Below, piece by piece: positions 55,101 through 64,000 of a stretch of 64,000 nucleotides of DNA. Every line of letters starts with the position of its first letter. The stretch's first letter is position 1. The translations under genes and the position numbers were made by a program. Source of the DNA: Flavobacterium sp. (GTDB taxonomy: Bacteria; Bacteroidota; Bacteroidia; Flavobacteriales; Flavobacteriaceae). The notes under the pieces were generated by a model, which saw only the letters and a list, made by a program, of their open reading frames with translations, had not been told where the DNA came from and did no database searches. The stretch is from positions 929,001 to 993,000 of the forward strand of contig NZ_JBCNKR010000004.1 of the NCBI RefSeq assembly GCF_039595935.1. The letters are read 5' to 3'.

Positions 55101-56913
55101 CTGTATAATTTAATCCAGCTGTTAAACCTGCAACGCTGTAAACTCCGCTGGCATTTGAAACTGCTGTTAATGTTGAACTTCCTGAAACTGCAGAAACTGT
55201 TACACCAGAAACTCCTGTACTTCCGTTAAGAACTGTTCCGCTTACTGTGTAAGTTGGCTGTGATCCGTTGATGATAATTCCTGTTTGATTCACTACAACA
55301 TTTGTTAAAGTTACCGGAGTAAAGGTATAAGTTGCTTTTAATGCTGAAACTGTATAGTTTTGTCCAGAAGTTAAGTTGTTGAAAGTGAAATTTCCTGTAG
55401 CTGAAACTACGGTTTGAATTACAACATTGCTTGCATTTCGTAATTCAACTGTAACATCAGTAACTAAAGCTGATCCATTTTTTGCAGAACCAGAAATACT
55501 TACTGTTCCAGGAACAACACTTCCGAATGATGTATCTACCTGAGTTAATAATGAGTTTGGAATTGAACCTCTTGTGTCCTGAGATAATTCCCAAATCATA
55601 CCTCCGGCTAAGTTTCTTGATTTAATATACTGAACTTTTAAATCCATTGACTGCTTATCTTCATAAGAGATAAACTCTTTTGTAGTAGCATTATATAAAT
55701 AAGGTACTTTTGTAGTATTGTCAAAATATCTTACCCAACCTGCAGAAGCTGCACTTGCAGTAACTTGCATTGTATTTGGGTCTAAGTAAGGATGTGAATT
55801 GGTAACCGGATTTCCGACTAAATCGCAAATTTCGATACTTCCTGAACGTTCGCACGCTCCTGAACCATCCCAAGTTCCGATAGGGTTTTGCGGATTTGTA
55901 CATCCTCCCACAATATCTCTTGGTGCAGAAACGAATAATCCGTTTGTTGAGTTAGTAGCAACGTGATCGAATTTTTTTCCGTAAAATGGTAATCCCATGA
56001 TTAATTTATTTGCCGGGAAACCAATTACGTTTAAATATTGATTTGTTAATTCATCTAATGATTCTGATTGTGTCGCACCGTATAATGGATCGTTTGGATT
56101 TCCACTTGCGTATAAAGGCGCATTGTAGCATGTTTTATCATACCAGTTTCCACCAAAATCATATCCGAAATACGTAATGTAATCACAATAAGTCGAAATA
56201 TCTTCAGTCATTCCGTATTGTGCTCTGTTATTAGGTCCTAAATACTGCTGTGCTACTTTGCGAACATTGTTTCCTGCTGCAATCGTAACAAGTTTATTTG
56301 GCATTGCCTGACGCATAGCTTTTAATAAAAGCACTAAATTTTTATTATCATCAGGGCTGTATTTTTGTGGAGGAACAGGCGATCCGTTCACAATTTCTGT
56401 ACCGTCAGTTCCGCCTGAAAGAGGATATTCCCAATCGATATCAAAACCATCAATAAACGGATAAGTTGTAATGAAATTTGCCATATCTGCTGCTAAAGCT
56501 GCCCTAGCCACCGGACTTGCTGCAATTGGAGAAAGATCCTGACCTTTTGTCCATCCTCCTACAGATATTAAAATTTTTAAATGCGGATACTTTTGTTTAA
56601 GTTTCATTAAGTCATAAAAGTTTCCTTTTACCGGAGCATCCCAAGGAATTCCACCTTCCATATGCTCAAAATCGGCATAGGTATCCAAACATTTCAATTT
56701 TGTATTTTCCGGATGTGCCGGATCATACGTTGTGCCATAAAAAGAATAATTTAAATGCGTCAATTTACTTCCATCAATTTTCGGAACATTGAAATCCCGG
56801 GCATAAATAGACCATTGTGCATAATACCCCACTACTTTCTTTCCGTGGGCAGGTTGGGCCAACGCAAGCAGGGGAAACAGTAACAAAAAGAGCAATCTGT
56901 AATAATGTTTCAT
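52180..56913 (-). CDS. chiA: Secreted chitinase with two GH18 domains (ChiA-like)
   Basis: 1577 residues. A signal peptide (to ALAQ20) precedes GH18 domain 1 (about 25-460) with catalytic motif DGFDIDWE (155-162). A linker follows with four SGTVLNGS-type regulatory-like modules and two nearly identical modules 105 residues apart (VKNGTTPVAGAKVEIVLPW), then an Ig-like region. GH18 domain 2 (about 1140-1490) has DGVDIDFE (1256-1263). The end (VDVFNILGQNIVSHRN onward) is a type A T9SS sorting domain. Size and layout match F. johnsoniae ChiA, whose two domains are reported to have complementary exo and endo action. It would break chitin outside the cell. Confidence 0.95.
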   Translation of the reverse strand: MKHYYRLLFLLLFPLLALAQPAHGKKVVGYYAQWSIYARDFNVPKIDGSKLTHLNYSFYGTTYDPAHPENTKLKCLDTYADFEHMEGGIPWDAPVKGNFYDLMKLKQKYPHLKILISVGGWTKGQDLSPIAASPVARAALAADMANFITTYPFIDGFDIDWEYPLSGGTDGTEIVNGSPVPPQKYSPDDNKNLVLLLKAMRQAMPNKLVTIAAGNNVRKVAQQYLGPNNRAQYGMTEDISTYCDYITYFGYDFGGNWYDKTCYNAPLYASGNPNDPLYGATQSESLDELTNQYLNVIGFPANKLIMGLPFYGKKFDHVATNSTNGLFVSAPRDIVGGCTNPQNPIGTWDGSGACERSGSIEICDLVGNPVTNSHPYLDPNTMQVTASAASAGWVRYFDNTTKVPYLYNATTKEFISYEDKQSMDLKVQYIKSRNLAGGMIWELSQDTRGSIPNSLLTQVDTSFGSVVPGTVSISGSAKNGSALVTDVTVELRNASNVVIQTVVSATGNFTFNNLTSGQNYTVSALKATYTFTPVTLTNVVVNQTGIIINGSQPTYTVSGTVLNGSTGVSGVTVSAVSGSSTLTAVSNASGVYSVAGLTAGLNYTVTAAKTGFSYTPASTVYNAIDSNKTLNFAQGPVVVTYTVSGTVLNGSTGVSGVTVTAASTAGNVTATTNSSGAYTLTLASGGNYTVTAALTGQTFTPASTVYSNLNANKTLNFTQDVVSTSSKISGTVKNGTTPVAGAKVEIVLPWTDNTHNWKSVLATTDSQGKYSFDNSVIDGYSQITSLKLNTWQNGEVNYYPNNLANFAVPANPTVYNFNTSATAKTAQVQANLISGTVKNGTTPVAGAKVEIVLPWTDNTHNWKSVLAITDASGNYTFDNSVVAGYNQILSLKLNTWENGEQTYYPNNLANFAVPTTPTIYNFNRQAVVTTKPVVNITAPTASSIAINLGSSINFVATVGLSASDATTISSVVFSLDGQTISATNSSGTYTSTWTPAANQFGVSHTLTVTATASNGTTESKTYSFTLTCSGANCPNTLPTITWNSPSNTTIYQSSFQVVPISVTAVDSNGSVSGVTITINGGTYNMTAGTNNTYTYNFTPSAYQDYPVVIKATDNQSGVTTLNNTIKIATVSGNRFIPLPSKIILGYAHSWENAGAPFLYFSQMVGSKFNVVDYAFVETVNRDGYTPILTTNDNRYLTNGVFNKQLLKNDIKSLRDSGVPVIVSIGGQNGHVVLENVTQKNIFVNGLKAIIDEYQFDGVDIDFEGGSMNFSAGNLRDISYAGISAYPRLKNVVDAFKELKAYYGPGFLLTAAPETQYVQGGYTTYTDTFGSFLPIIQNLRNELDLLAVQLYNTGGENGLDGQYYGSAKKSNMVTALTDMIIKGYNIASTGMHFDGLPASKVLIALPACPSAAGSGYLTPQEGINAMHYLRTGTTFSGRTYTMQPGGPYPSLRGLMTWSVNWDASSCGNSSELSKAYAAYFASQSAAKTLALDDISSKNTATIAYFKNNALSVSNENEEIAQVDVFNILGQNIVSHRNVQNNKEVLLQSHSFSSKQLFLVVVTDKSGNKKSFKVMNFLN

Positions 56914-57381
56914 AATTAATAAATATTGGTTAATAGAAAATAAATAATTGGGCCGAAGCAGTTTTTACTGCTGGGTTTCGCTCAACACAGGTTGGAAGGC
57001 TGCGTCGATTGGAAATAACTCAAATTAAATTCTATAGATAAATATTACTATTACTGATTTTCATAATCATTAGCCAATAGTAGTGATTGATATTTATTTA
57101 TAATTTTTAAAAAAATTAATCTAAATACAAATGATAAATTTGGGACTACTCATCAATCTATACTCTTTTTTTGTCATGTTTTAAGGTATTCTCTCTATTT
57201 GGTTTTTAAATGTTAATACTCCGTTAGTGGTTATTTTTTGTTTTTTATTCTGCAAGACTCGAAAGGAATTAGAAAAAGTTCATTTTAATTACCTCTGCCA
57301 GAAAGCTCTGGCAGAGACAATCAACACTTTTAAAACATAGTGGTAACTTAAACTTACTAAATACTAATTCAAACCAAACCT
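56914..57381. other. Spacer between chitinase and GH20 genes
   Basis: About 470 bp, AT-rich, probably with a promoter or processing site for the chitinase mRNA. It contains a 10-bp perfect hairpin at 57293-57316. No small gene is supported. Confidence 0.5.
57293..57316 (-). other. Perfect hairpin downstream of GH20
   Basis: CTCTGCCAGA, loop of four, TCTGGCAGAG. It has no T-run on the minus strand, so it is more likely an mRNA-stabilising or processing hairpin than a terminator. Confidence 0.7.
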
Positions 57382-59448
57382 TTAAATTAATTTCTTTAAA
57401 CTCTCATAAACTGACAATTCTACGTCAGCATGATCTTTTGTATTGCATTGTTCTATTAAACTTTTTAAATCTGCTGGTTTCAAAGTCGATTTATTATCTA
57501 AAACAAGCAGTAATTCCTGCGATGCGTCACTTAGTTTTTTTGACAAAGGCAAGATTGGCTGTACTAAAGGCGCATTGGCACTTAAATCAATTAAACTTTT
57601 ATTTACGGCAATCCATTTATTGAAAAATGATGTAACTTTTGCTTTATTATCTTCTGTTTTATTTGCCAGATATTGTGCTACTGCATCATTAAAAGCTAAA
57701 GATTCTTTAGCATCAGGAGTACATGCATCTGCAAAAAGTGTAAACGGAGAATACATTTGATATTCTGTTCCGCCTTTATTTCTTGTATATCCTTTTAATG
57801 GTTCACAAACATTTGAGAATTCCTCAAGAACATCTGTTTTTTGGTTATTTGAAATATTTCTCAGAATAACATCTTTATTTCTAATGTGTGTTAAACCTAA
57901 TTCTTCTAATCTAAAAGAAACATTTTCCAGACGTTTGCGCATACTTGCCAAATCTGTAACGGTTTCTGCTGACCAAAGTCTTTCTGCAATTGCAGCGGTT
58001 CTTGGCCAAATTCTTGAATCTACTGTTGTAGACGTTGTAAGTTCTGTCCACATTGTTGCTTCACCACCTAGAATTCTTGCTTTTTCTTCTGCAGATAAAT
58101 CAGCTCCTTTTGGCATTGGATCATTTAAATAATGACTTGCAACCGGATACATTAAATCGATATAATATCCATTTGAAAGCACTGTTTTATATCCTTTTTT
58201 TACTGCATCAACTAACGATTGTCCAGCAGCAACACCTTCATTTGGACCTCTCCAAGAATGTACTATGGCTTCTTTAGAAAGATCTTTGGTTAAAATCTCC
58301 TCCCAGCCCATCAACTGTTTTCCATGTTTTTTAAGCATTGGAGCCAGCTGCATCGTAAAATACGTTTGTAATTCGTGATTCGTTTTTAAATTATGTTTCT
58401 TTTTGAACTCCTGAATTTTTGGGTTTGCATCCCAGTCTTTCCCTTCGTTCTCATCTCCCCCAATATGAAAATAATCTCCGGGAAATAATGGGCATATTTC
58501 ATCAAAAAGTTCACTTAAAATTTTATACGTTTTAGGATTTGAAGGATCTAATGTTGGGGTAAAAATCCCGGCATTTCTTTCAATTCCATAGGTACTAATT
58601 GCTGTACCTTGAATGTTTTTTTCAGAAGTCCCACCAGTCAGTGTAATCACTTTGCTTCCAATTTCCGGATAAGCCGTAAGTATTGCAGATCCATGACCCG
58701 GAACATCTATTTCAGGAACAATTAAAATACCGCGCTCATCGGCATATTTTACGATATTTCTAATTTCCTCTTGTGTGTAATACAATCCATCCGAAGCTAA
58801 TTCAATTAATTTTGGATGTTTTTTAGTTTCAATTCTCCAACCCTGATCATCAACTAAATGCCAGTGAAAAACATTCATTTTCATAGCAGCCAATCCGTCG
58901 ATATTTCTTTTAACAACATCAACCGGCTGAAAATGTCTTGACGCATCCAGCATTAAACCTCTCCATGTAAATCTTGGAAAATCTGAGATTTGCGAAACCG
59001 GAAAATAGAATGATTTACTGTCATTCTGTACTAATTGTAATAAAGTTTCTAATGCATGTAAAGCTCCTAAATCGCTTGTTGCATGAATTGTAATTTTGTT
59101 TGCCTTAACATCTAAACTGTAACTTTCATCTTCATACAAACCTATTTTTCCGCTTTTATCACAATTAATCTGTAATTCAGCATTTGGATATTCGTTTAGT
59201 TTTGTAATAAAACCTTGTTCGAAAAAAATACCTGTTCTACCATCTAGTCGGCGTAAAAAACGTGTTACTCCTCCAAAAATTCTCGGATTTGGATTTCCGG
59301 AAATGTTTACTTTAAAGTTTTTGGTTAAAGTAAAATTTCCATCATTAACAACAACGTTTTGAGGCCAGGGCATCAAATTCAACTGCTCTTTTTTAACCTG
59401 AGCACCCGCTGTTACACCCGCTAATAGTAGTACAAATAAATATTTCAT
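57382..59448 (-). CDS. GH20 beta-N-acetylhexosaminidase
   Basis: 688 residues. A signal peptide (MKYLFVLLLAGVTAGAQ) is followed by a GH20 domain 2 (about 25-145), then the catalytic TIM barrel from about 150 (FTWRGLMLDASRHFQPVDVV). The catalytic Asp-Glu pair is in YFHIGGDENEGKDW. A C-terminal helical extension (from about 540) is of unknown role. It removes terminal GlcNAc from chito-oligosaccharides, probably in the periplasm. In the F. johnsoniae chitin locus the GH20 gene lies at the same place, between chiA and the deaminase gene. Confidence 0.95.
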   Translation of the reverse strand: MKYLFVLLLAGVTAGAQVKKEQLNLMPWPQNVVVNDGNFTLTKNFKVNISGNPNPRIFGGVTRFLRRLDGRTGIFFEQGFITKLNEYPNAELQINCDKSGKIGLYEDESYSLDVKANKITIHATSDLGALHALETLLQLVQNDSKSFYFPVSQISDFPRFTWRGLMLDASRHFQPVDVVKRNIDGLAAMKMNVFHWHLVDDQGWRIETKKHPKLIELASDGLYYTQEEIRNIVKYADERGILIVPEIDVPGHGSAILTAYPEIGSKVITLTGGTSEKNIQGTAISTYGIERNAGIFTPTLDPSNPKTYKILSELFDEICPLFPGDYFHIGGDENEGKDWDANPKIQEFKKKHNLKTNHELQTYFTMQLAPMLKKHGKQLMGWEEILTKDLSKEAIVHSWRGPNEGVAAGQSLVDAVKKGYKTVLSNGYYIDLMYPVASHYLNDPMPKGADLSAEEKARILGGEATMWTELTTSTTVDSRIWPRTAAIAERLWSAETVTDLASMRKRLENVSFRLEELGLTHIRNKDVILRNISNNQKTDVLEEFSNVCEPLKGYTRNKGGTEYQMYSPFTLFADACTPDAKESLAFNDAVAQYLANKTEDNKAKVTSFFNKWIAVNKSLIDLSANAPLVQPILPLSKKLSDASQELLLVLDNKSTLKPADLKSLIEQCNTKDHADVELSVYESLKKLI

Positions 59449-59604
59449 TTTAATTTTTTTTGGTTGGATGTTTTCCTAATACATCCATTTAAATTAGATA
59501 AAAACAAAACTCAGAAAGACTTCTGCTTACCTCACTTTCGCGTTGAGGTCAATCTGAATTTTGTGGTTTGATTCGCTCTCACCCGAATCGTTTAAAAAAC
59601 AACT

Positions 59605-61545
59605 TTAATAATCAAATCGTTTAAAAGCTTCAATAGCTTCGTATTCTGCCAATCCTAATTTGTCATACAGAATAGCTGTATTTTTATTTCGATCTTCTGC
59701 TCTTACCCAGAATTCTCGAGAATCATTTCCTTGAAACATAACCCTGTCTTTTTGAGACTGGTGGTATAAAATAGCATGACGCTTCAACAATACTTCTGAT
59801 GGAGAAAGCGGCACTGCCATATCAATTTCATGAATATCCCACTCGTGCCAAGCTCCTCTGTAAAGCCATAACCAGCAGTCGTCCATGTATTTTTCTGGTT
59901 TTAATTGTTTCATCGCTGCAAAAATAGCATTCAGACAAACTTCATGCGTTCCGTGCGGATCTGCCAAATCTCCCGCAGCAAATACCTGATGTGGTTTTAT
60001 TTTAGCAATAATATTTTTTACGATAGCAATATCTTCCGGTCCTAACGGATTCTTTTTAACTTGTCCTGTTTCGTAAAACGGAAGATCTAAAAAGTGTGTA
60101 TTTTCATCTTTTAAGCCAATGTATCTTGTTGCTGCGTAAGATTCTCTTCTTCTGATTAATCCTTTTAATTTTCTAACTTCAAGAGAATCGATTTGATTTT
60201 CTGATTTGTTGTTTAAAAATTCAATTACAGATTTGAAGTTGATATCTTTTGGAAGATTTCCACCTGTAAAATCATTACAAACCTCAGCAAATTTCAATGC
60301 TTCGTCGTCTGTAACCGCAATATTTCCAGAGGTTTGATATACAACGTGTACATCGTGACCTTGTTTAATCAATTTTGAAAAAGTTCCTCCCATCGAAATC
60401 ACGTCATCGTCTGGATGCGGACTGAAAAGGATAACTCGTTTTTTTGCAGGATTGGCTCTTTCCGGACGATGTGAATCGTCTGTATTTGGTTTTCCACCCG
60501 GCCATCCTGTAATAGTGTGCTGCAATACATTAAACATATTGATGTTTAAATCGTAAGCAGAACCTTCTTGTGCTAATAAGTCAGACATTCCATTATTATT
60601 GTAATCACGGTCAGTCAGTTTTAAAATAGATTGATTTGTTTTTTGGCAAAGCCAAACAATCGCTTTACTTTTTAATTCTTGTGTCCAAATACATTCTCCA
60701 ACAAGCCAAGGCGTTTTAAAACGTGTTAATTCTGATGCCGCTGACTGATCTAATACAAATGTTGCATTTGGATGGTTTTGTAAAAATGTCGCAGGAACTT
60801 CTGAACTAATATCACCCTGAACTGTTCTCTTGATGATATCGGCTTTGTTTTGTCCCCAAGCCATTAATACAATTCTTTTAGATCTCATGATTGTAGAAAC
60901 TCCCATTGTAATAGCTCTTTTCGGAACATTATCAATTCCGTTAAAGTCAGACGAAGCATCTACTCTTGTAATATGATCCAGTGTAATAATTCTTGTTCCG
61001 GAATTGATATGCGAACCCGGCTCGTTGAAACCAACGTGACCTGTACGTCCAATTCCTAATAACTGAAAGTCTAAACCTCCAGCTTGTTTAATATTCATTT
61101 CATAGTCGATACAATATTGATTTAGTTCATCAATAGAAACTGTACCATCAGGAATATTAACATTTTCAGGTTTAATATCAATATGATTAAAAAGATGCTG
61201 ATGCATGAAATAATGATAGCTCTGATTGTTCTCTTTGTTCATTGGATAATATTCATCCAAATTAAAAGTGATTACATTGCTAAAACTCAGTCCTTCCTCT
61301 CTGTGCATTCTCACTAATTCCTCATATACTTTTATAGGAGAAGATCCTGTTGCCAAACCAAGCACGCAAGATTTATTTTTTTCCTGCTTAGATCTAATTA
61401 ACTGAGCAATTTCCTGCGCTACAATTATAGATGCTTCAGCAGAACTTTTGAAGATCTCGTTATGAATTTTTTCAAATCGTGTTTCTTCAAATTTCCCGGC
61501 GCTTTTATAGCTGATATCAGGTTTTATTTCTAAAGCACTTTTCAT
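59605..61545 (-). CDS. nagB: Glucosamine-6-phosphate deaminase fused to a PIG-L domain
   Basis: 646 residues from ATG 61543-61545; an in-frame ATG at 61599 adds 18 residues (MLIPFQKPKLYIPKKEKE) not typical of the family. The N-terminal half is NagB (CVLGLATGSSPIKVYEELVR, VITFNLDEYYPM, GRTGHVGFNEPGS), which turns glucosamine-6-phosphate into fructose-6-phosphate plus ammonia. From about residue 375 a PIG-L/LmbE domain follows (VILFSPHPDDDVISMGGTFS with zinc motif PHPDD; FAAGDLADPHGTHEVC). PIG-L proteins are N-deacetylases, so the fusion might also deacetylate; that is inference. No signal peptide, so cytoplasmic. It links the chitin locus to glycolysis. Confidence 0.92.
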   Translation of the reverse strand: MKSALEIKPDISYKSAGKFEETRFEKIHNEIFKSSAEASIIVAQEIAQLIRSKQEKNKSCVLGLATGSSPIKVYEELVRMHREEGLSFSNVITFNLDEYYPMNKENNQSYHYFMHQHLFNHIDIKPENVNIPDGTVSIDELNQYCIDYEMNIKQAGGLDFQLLGIGRTGHVGFNEPGSHINSGTRIITLDHITRVDASSDFNGIDNVPKRAITMGVSTIMRSKRIVLMAWGQNKADIIKRTVQGDISSEVPATFLQNHPNATFVLDQSAASELTRFKTPWLVGECIWTQELKSKAIVWLCQKTNQSILKLTDRDYNNNGMSDLLAQEGSAYDLNINMFNVLQHTITGWPGGKPNTDDSHRPERANPAKKRVILFSPHPDDDVISMGGTFSKLIKQGHDVHVVYQTSGNIAVTDDEALKFAEVCNDFTGGNLPKDINFKSVIEFLNNKSENQIDSLEVRKLKGLIRRRESYAATRYIGLKDENTHFLDLPFYETGQVKKNPLGPEDIAIVKNIIAKIKPHQVFAAGDLADPHGTHEVCLNAIFAAMKQLKPEKYMDDCWLWLYRGAWHEWDIHEIDMAVPLSPSEVLLKRHAILYHQSQKDRVMFQGNDSREFWVRAEDRNKNTAILYDKLGLAEYEAIEAFKRFDY

Positions 61546-61587
61546 TTCTTTTTCTTTTTTTGGTATGTACAATTTTGGTTTTTGAAA

Positions 61588-61617
61588 TGGTATAAGCAAT
61601 TTTCACTGCTTATACCA
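61588..61617 (-). other. Perfect 11-bp hairpin between susD and nagB
   Basis: TGGTATAAGCA, loop of eight, TGCTTATACCA. No T-run follows on the minus strand. It lies 39 bp after the SusD stop, in the nagB leader, and may mark an mRNA processing or stability site. Confidence 0.75.
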
Positions 61618-61656
61618 TTTACTAACCAAACTTAAAATCTTAAATTTTTATGTTTT

Positions 61657-63237
61657 TTAGAAGTTAGGCGCTGCTTTATCCCACCAAACTCTTGTTCCTC
61701 CGTTGTCTAGTCCTCCAAGTTTAGCAACTCCTGTAGCAACACCACCAGAGTTTCCAGCTTTTTCTGACTGTACATAGTTGATTCTTCGTACACCTAACTC
61801 AGTTGTAATTGTTCCTCCACTATAGTTTTTAAGTACCGGGAATAATTTTGGATAACCAGTTCTTCTGTAATCAGACCAAGCTTCTTGTCCTTCTGGGAAG
61901 TTAGCAATCCATTTTTGAGTGATGATTTTTTGAAGTTTTACCTCATTTGTAGCAGCAGCATCCCAAGCAATTGTAACATTATTTACAGCTGGAGAATTAT
62001 TTACAGGGAAATTAGGATCAACATACGCTTTTGGAGTTTTTGTATTATCTGCAATATATGCAGCGGCTCCAGCAGCACCACGCTGCTCAAATGAAGCTGT
62101 AATACCTGCTTCGTATAATGCTTTAGCGTCACTACCTACATTCCATCCTCTTAATGCTCCTTCTGCTCTTAAGAAATAAACTTCTGCAGTAGTCATTAAA
62201 ACTACTTCTTTAGTTTTAACAACAGCTCCAATTCCAGAGAAATCCTGGTGATCAGACTTTGCTGCGATATCAATTCCTGTACGAACTCCTTTGTATTGTC
62301 CAGGGAATTGAGTTGAAGGATCAAAATAAGTTTCGATTCTAGGATCTTGATATCCACCCATAATTGACTCCATATCAGCAGACATACGGATATCTAACCA
62401 AGCACCGCTAATTGTTGAGATTGGGTTATTATATACCGGAGATACAATTTTAAATAAATCCGCATTTGTTGTAAATACTCCAAACTTTTGAGCAACAGCT
62501 TTTTCTGCCTGAGTTTTTGCTAATGCAGGGTTTATTTTCACAATACGCATTGCTAATCTTAAACGTAAACTATTTGCAAATTTAACCCATGCTTTATAGT
62601 CTCCTTTGTAGTTAGATAAATCTGTAGATTCAAAACTTGTAGCTTCACCAGCATCAACTCTTTTAGTTAATTCTGTTACAGCAAAATCTAATTCGCTGAA
62701 CATTTGGTTGTAAACTTCTTCTTGTGAATCGTATTCGATTGTAGATTCAGTCGACCCGAATTTAGAATAAATAATTGGTCCAAAGGTATCTGTTAATCTG
62801 TGCATTCCTTCTACTTTCAGGATTAATGACAATGCATAAAACTGATCGTATTTTCCTTTCGATTTTTGAGCAATATCATACGCATTAAACATTACGTTAC
62901 TGTATGCATAATCCCAGATAAATCCGTTCCAGCCATCAACTAATGCATAAGTTGTATTATTTATTCCTCCTGCAAATCCAGTAGGAGTTGCCATGTAACC
63001 AGACCAAATATCACTATTTAAGTTTTGCTGTAATTGATATACCCATTCTGGAGTATATACATAAATATTGTTAAACATTGGAGCAAAACCTCCTTTAATA
63101 TGGTTAAAATCCTGTTCAAATAATTCAGGTGTAATACCGTTAGGATTGGTATTTATTTCTTCAAAATCTCCTGTACAACCTACTGCCGCAAGCAATGACA
63201 TACAGATAGCTGCTTTTGTTATTTTATTTAGTTTCAT
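61657..63237 (-). CDS. SusD/RagB family outer-membrane lipoprotein
   Basis: 526 residues. The lipoprotein signal ends in LLAAVGC (Cys at 21). The body is of the SusD-like type 2 group (FEEINTNPNGITPELFEQDF; WVKFANSLRLRLAMRIVKIN; a C-terminal VRRINYVQSEKAGN). SusD proteins form the lid of the SusC pore and bind the glycan at the cell surface, here presumably chito-oligosaccharide. It starts 10 bp after the SusC stop, so they are co-transcribed. Confidence 0.93.
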   Translation of the reverse strand: MKLNKITKAAICMSLLAAVGCTGDFEEINTNPNGITPELFEQDFNHIKGGFAPMFNNIYVYTPEWVYQLQQNLNSDIWSGYMATPTGFAGGINNTTYALVDGWNGFIWDYAYSNVMFNAYDIAQKSKGKYDQFYALSLILKVEGMHRLTDTFGPIIYSKFGSTESTIEYDSQEEVYNQMFSELDFAVTELTKRVDAGEATSFESTDLSNYKGDYKAWVKFANSLRLRLAMRIVKINPALAKTQAEKAVAQKFGVFTTNADLFKIVSPVYNNPISTISGAWLDIRMSADMESIMGGYQDPRIETYFDPSTQFPGQYKGVRTGIDIAAKSDHQDFSGIGAVVKTKEVVLMTTAEVYFLRAEGALRGWNVGSDAKALYEAGITASFEQRGAAGAAAYIADNTKTPKAYVDPNFPVNNSPAVNNVTIAWDAAATNEVKLQKIITQKWIANFPEGQEAWSDYRRTGYPKLFPVLKNYSGGTITTELGVRRINYVQSEKAGNSGGVATGVAKLGGLDNGGTRVWWDKAAPNF

Positions 63238-63247
63238 GTTTTTAGTA

Positions 63248-64000
63248 TTAGAAAGTTACATTTAAATTAAGACCGATACTTCTTGTAGATGGTAATCCGT
63301 AAATATCAACACCTTGTAATCCTTCGCCTGTACTTAATGCAATGTTTGGATCAAACGGAGCATCTTTATAAATAAAGAATAAATTTCTTGCTATTAATGA
63401 AATACTAGCCGTTTGAATAAATGGTAATTTTTTAGCATTGAAATTATATCCGATAGAAACTTCTCTTACACTAACATTTGTAGCATCATAAACATATTCT
63501 CCAGTAATCCCTGCTCTACCACCAACCTGAGTATAGTATAATTGTGCATCCATTGTTGAAACCGGAGTTCCGTCGCTTGCTCTAACTGCGTTTACTTTTA
63601 CACCACCAGCGTTTCTAGCATCACCAGTTGCTCTAGATACACCAAATGCATCGTTTTGAGCTTGAGTTAAACTCATTACTTCACCACCAAAACGTCCGTC
63701 AATTAAAACATTTGCAAAGAATGAACCTACTTTAAATGAGTTAGAGAAACCTAACATGAAATCTGGATTAGAATTTCCAACTTCTTCAAAATCTGTTTTT
63801 TGAATAGTTCCATCATCATTTAACAACATTCTTCCCTGAGCATCTTTTTTGATGTTTATACCTTCAATAACCCCAAATGGTCTTCCTTCAATTAAAGCAT
63901 ATCTGTAACTGTTTACACCTGCTTCTGTTAAGTTTACTCTTCCTCCTAATTCAGTTGGAATTTCTTTTACTTTATTCTTATTTTGTGAATAGTTTACACT
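63248..64000 (-). CDS. SusC/RagA TonB-linked outer-membrane protein, C-terminal part
   Basis: Partial gene; the 5' end lies past the window. The frame stays open from 63829 to the window end ([18 protein letters not shown] precedes the internal ATG), so that ATG is not the start. Visible features are the typical C-terminal barrel region [56 protein letters not shown] and the aromatic end [10 protein letters not shown]. It would import chito-oligosaccharides with energy from TonB. It is first of the visible chitin genes on the minus strand. Confidence 0.92.
   Translation of the reverse strand, partial: SVNYSQNKNKVKEIPTELGGRVNLTEAGVNSYRYALIEGRPFGVIEGINIKKDAQGRMLLNDDGTIQKTDFEEVGNSNPDFMLGFSNSFKVGSFFANVLIDGRFGGEVMSLTQAQNDAFGVSRATGDARNAGGVKVNAVRASDGTPVSTMDAQLYYTQVGGRAGITGEYVYDATNVSVREVSIGYNFNAKKLPFIQTASISLIARNLFFIYKDAPFDPNIALSTGEGLQGVDIYGLPSTRSIGLNLNVTF

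Overview
The window is low-GC DNA from a Bacteroidota genome, most likely Flavobacterium and close to F. johnsoniae. The grounds are a type IX secretion (T9SS) adhesin with gliding-type C-terminus beside a PorP/SprF gene, a two-domain GH18 chitinase inside a SusC/SusD chitin locus, the DUF3822-rsmD pair, and promoters of the TAnnTTTG type instead of Shine-Dalgarno-rich leaders. No tRNA, rRNA operon, CRISPR array, prophage or insertion sequence was found. One structured RNA, RNase P RNA, is present.

Layout. Bases 1-9130 are core metabolism and housekeeping: the end of a fused 2-oxoacid dehydrogenase E1, a secreted protein of unknown role, kdsB, a methyltransferase, a 4,5-DOPA-type dioxygenase, a RecD-like helicase, DUF3822 and rsmD. 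Bases 9131-14300 hold a hairpin-rich spacer, a two-component system whose response regulator is frameshifted, a ketopantoate reductase-like gene and a dicarboxylate/glutamate symporter. Bases 14300-18360 hold rnpB, a frameshifted small gene, a LysM/BON protein, a double-BON lipoprotein and four unrecognised envelope genes. Bases 18557-25221 carry dnaX, split by an A10 run, then an oxidoreductase, a Crp/Fnr regulator and a polyphosphate cluster (ppx, ppk1, SixA-like phosphatase).

Bases 25718-41974 are a surface module: a small secreted protein, a 4214-residue adhesin with a von Willebrand A domain, 28 regular 88-90-residue cysteine-bearing repeats and a T9SS type B C-terminus, then a PorP/SprF protein and a PorE-like OmpA protein. 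The likely logic is that the adhesin is exported by T9SS and anchored or displayed with help from the two outer-membrane proteins.

Bases 42092-46744 are minus-strand housekeeping (CAP lipoprotein, pdxH, rnz, a frameshifted small gene, pyrB, pyrR). Bases 46900-48960 hold three poorly known membrane genes, one bounded by 48-bp direct repeats. An ABC-F ATPase and a TlpA-like thioredoxin follow. Bases 52180-64000 are a minus-strand chitin utilisation locus: SusC-SusD import pair, NagB fused to a PIG-L domain, a GH20 hexosaminidase and a secreted chitinase with two GH18 domains. Chitin would be cut outside the cell by the chitinase, its oligomers taken up by SusCD, split by GH20, and the resulting amino sugar fed into glycolysis by NagB.

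The main themes beyond annotation are: three genes whose conserved reading frames are broken by single-base changes in A-runs, plus the dnaX A10 slip site; an ABC-F protein in which exactly one of its two ATP sites is degenerate on both sides; several families of nested palindromic intergenic elements; a nearly exact 540-bp duplication inside the adhesin; and a small membrane gene packaged between direct repeats.
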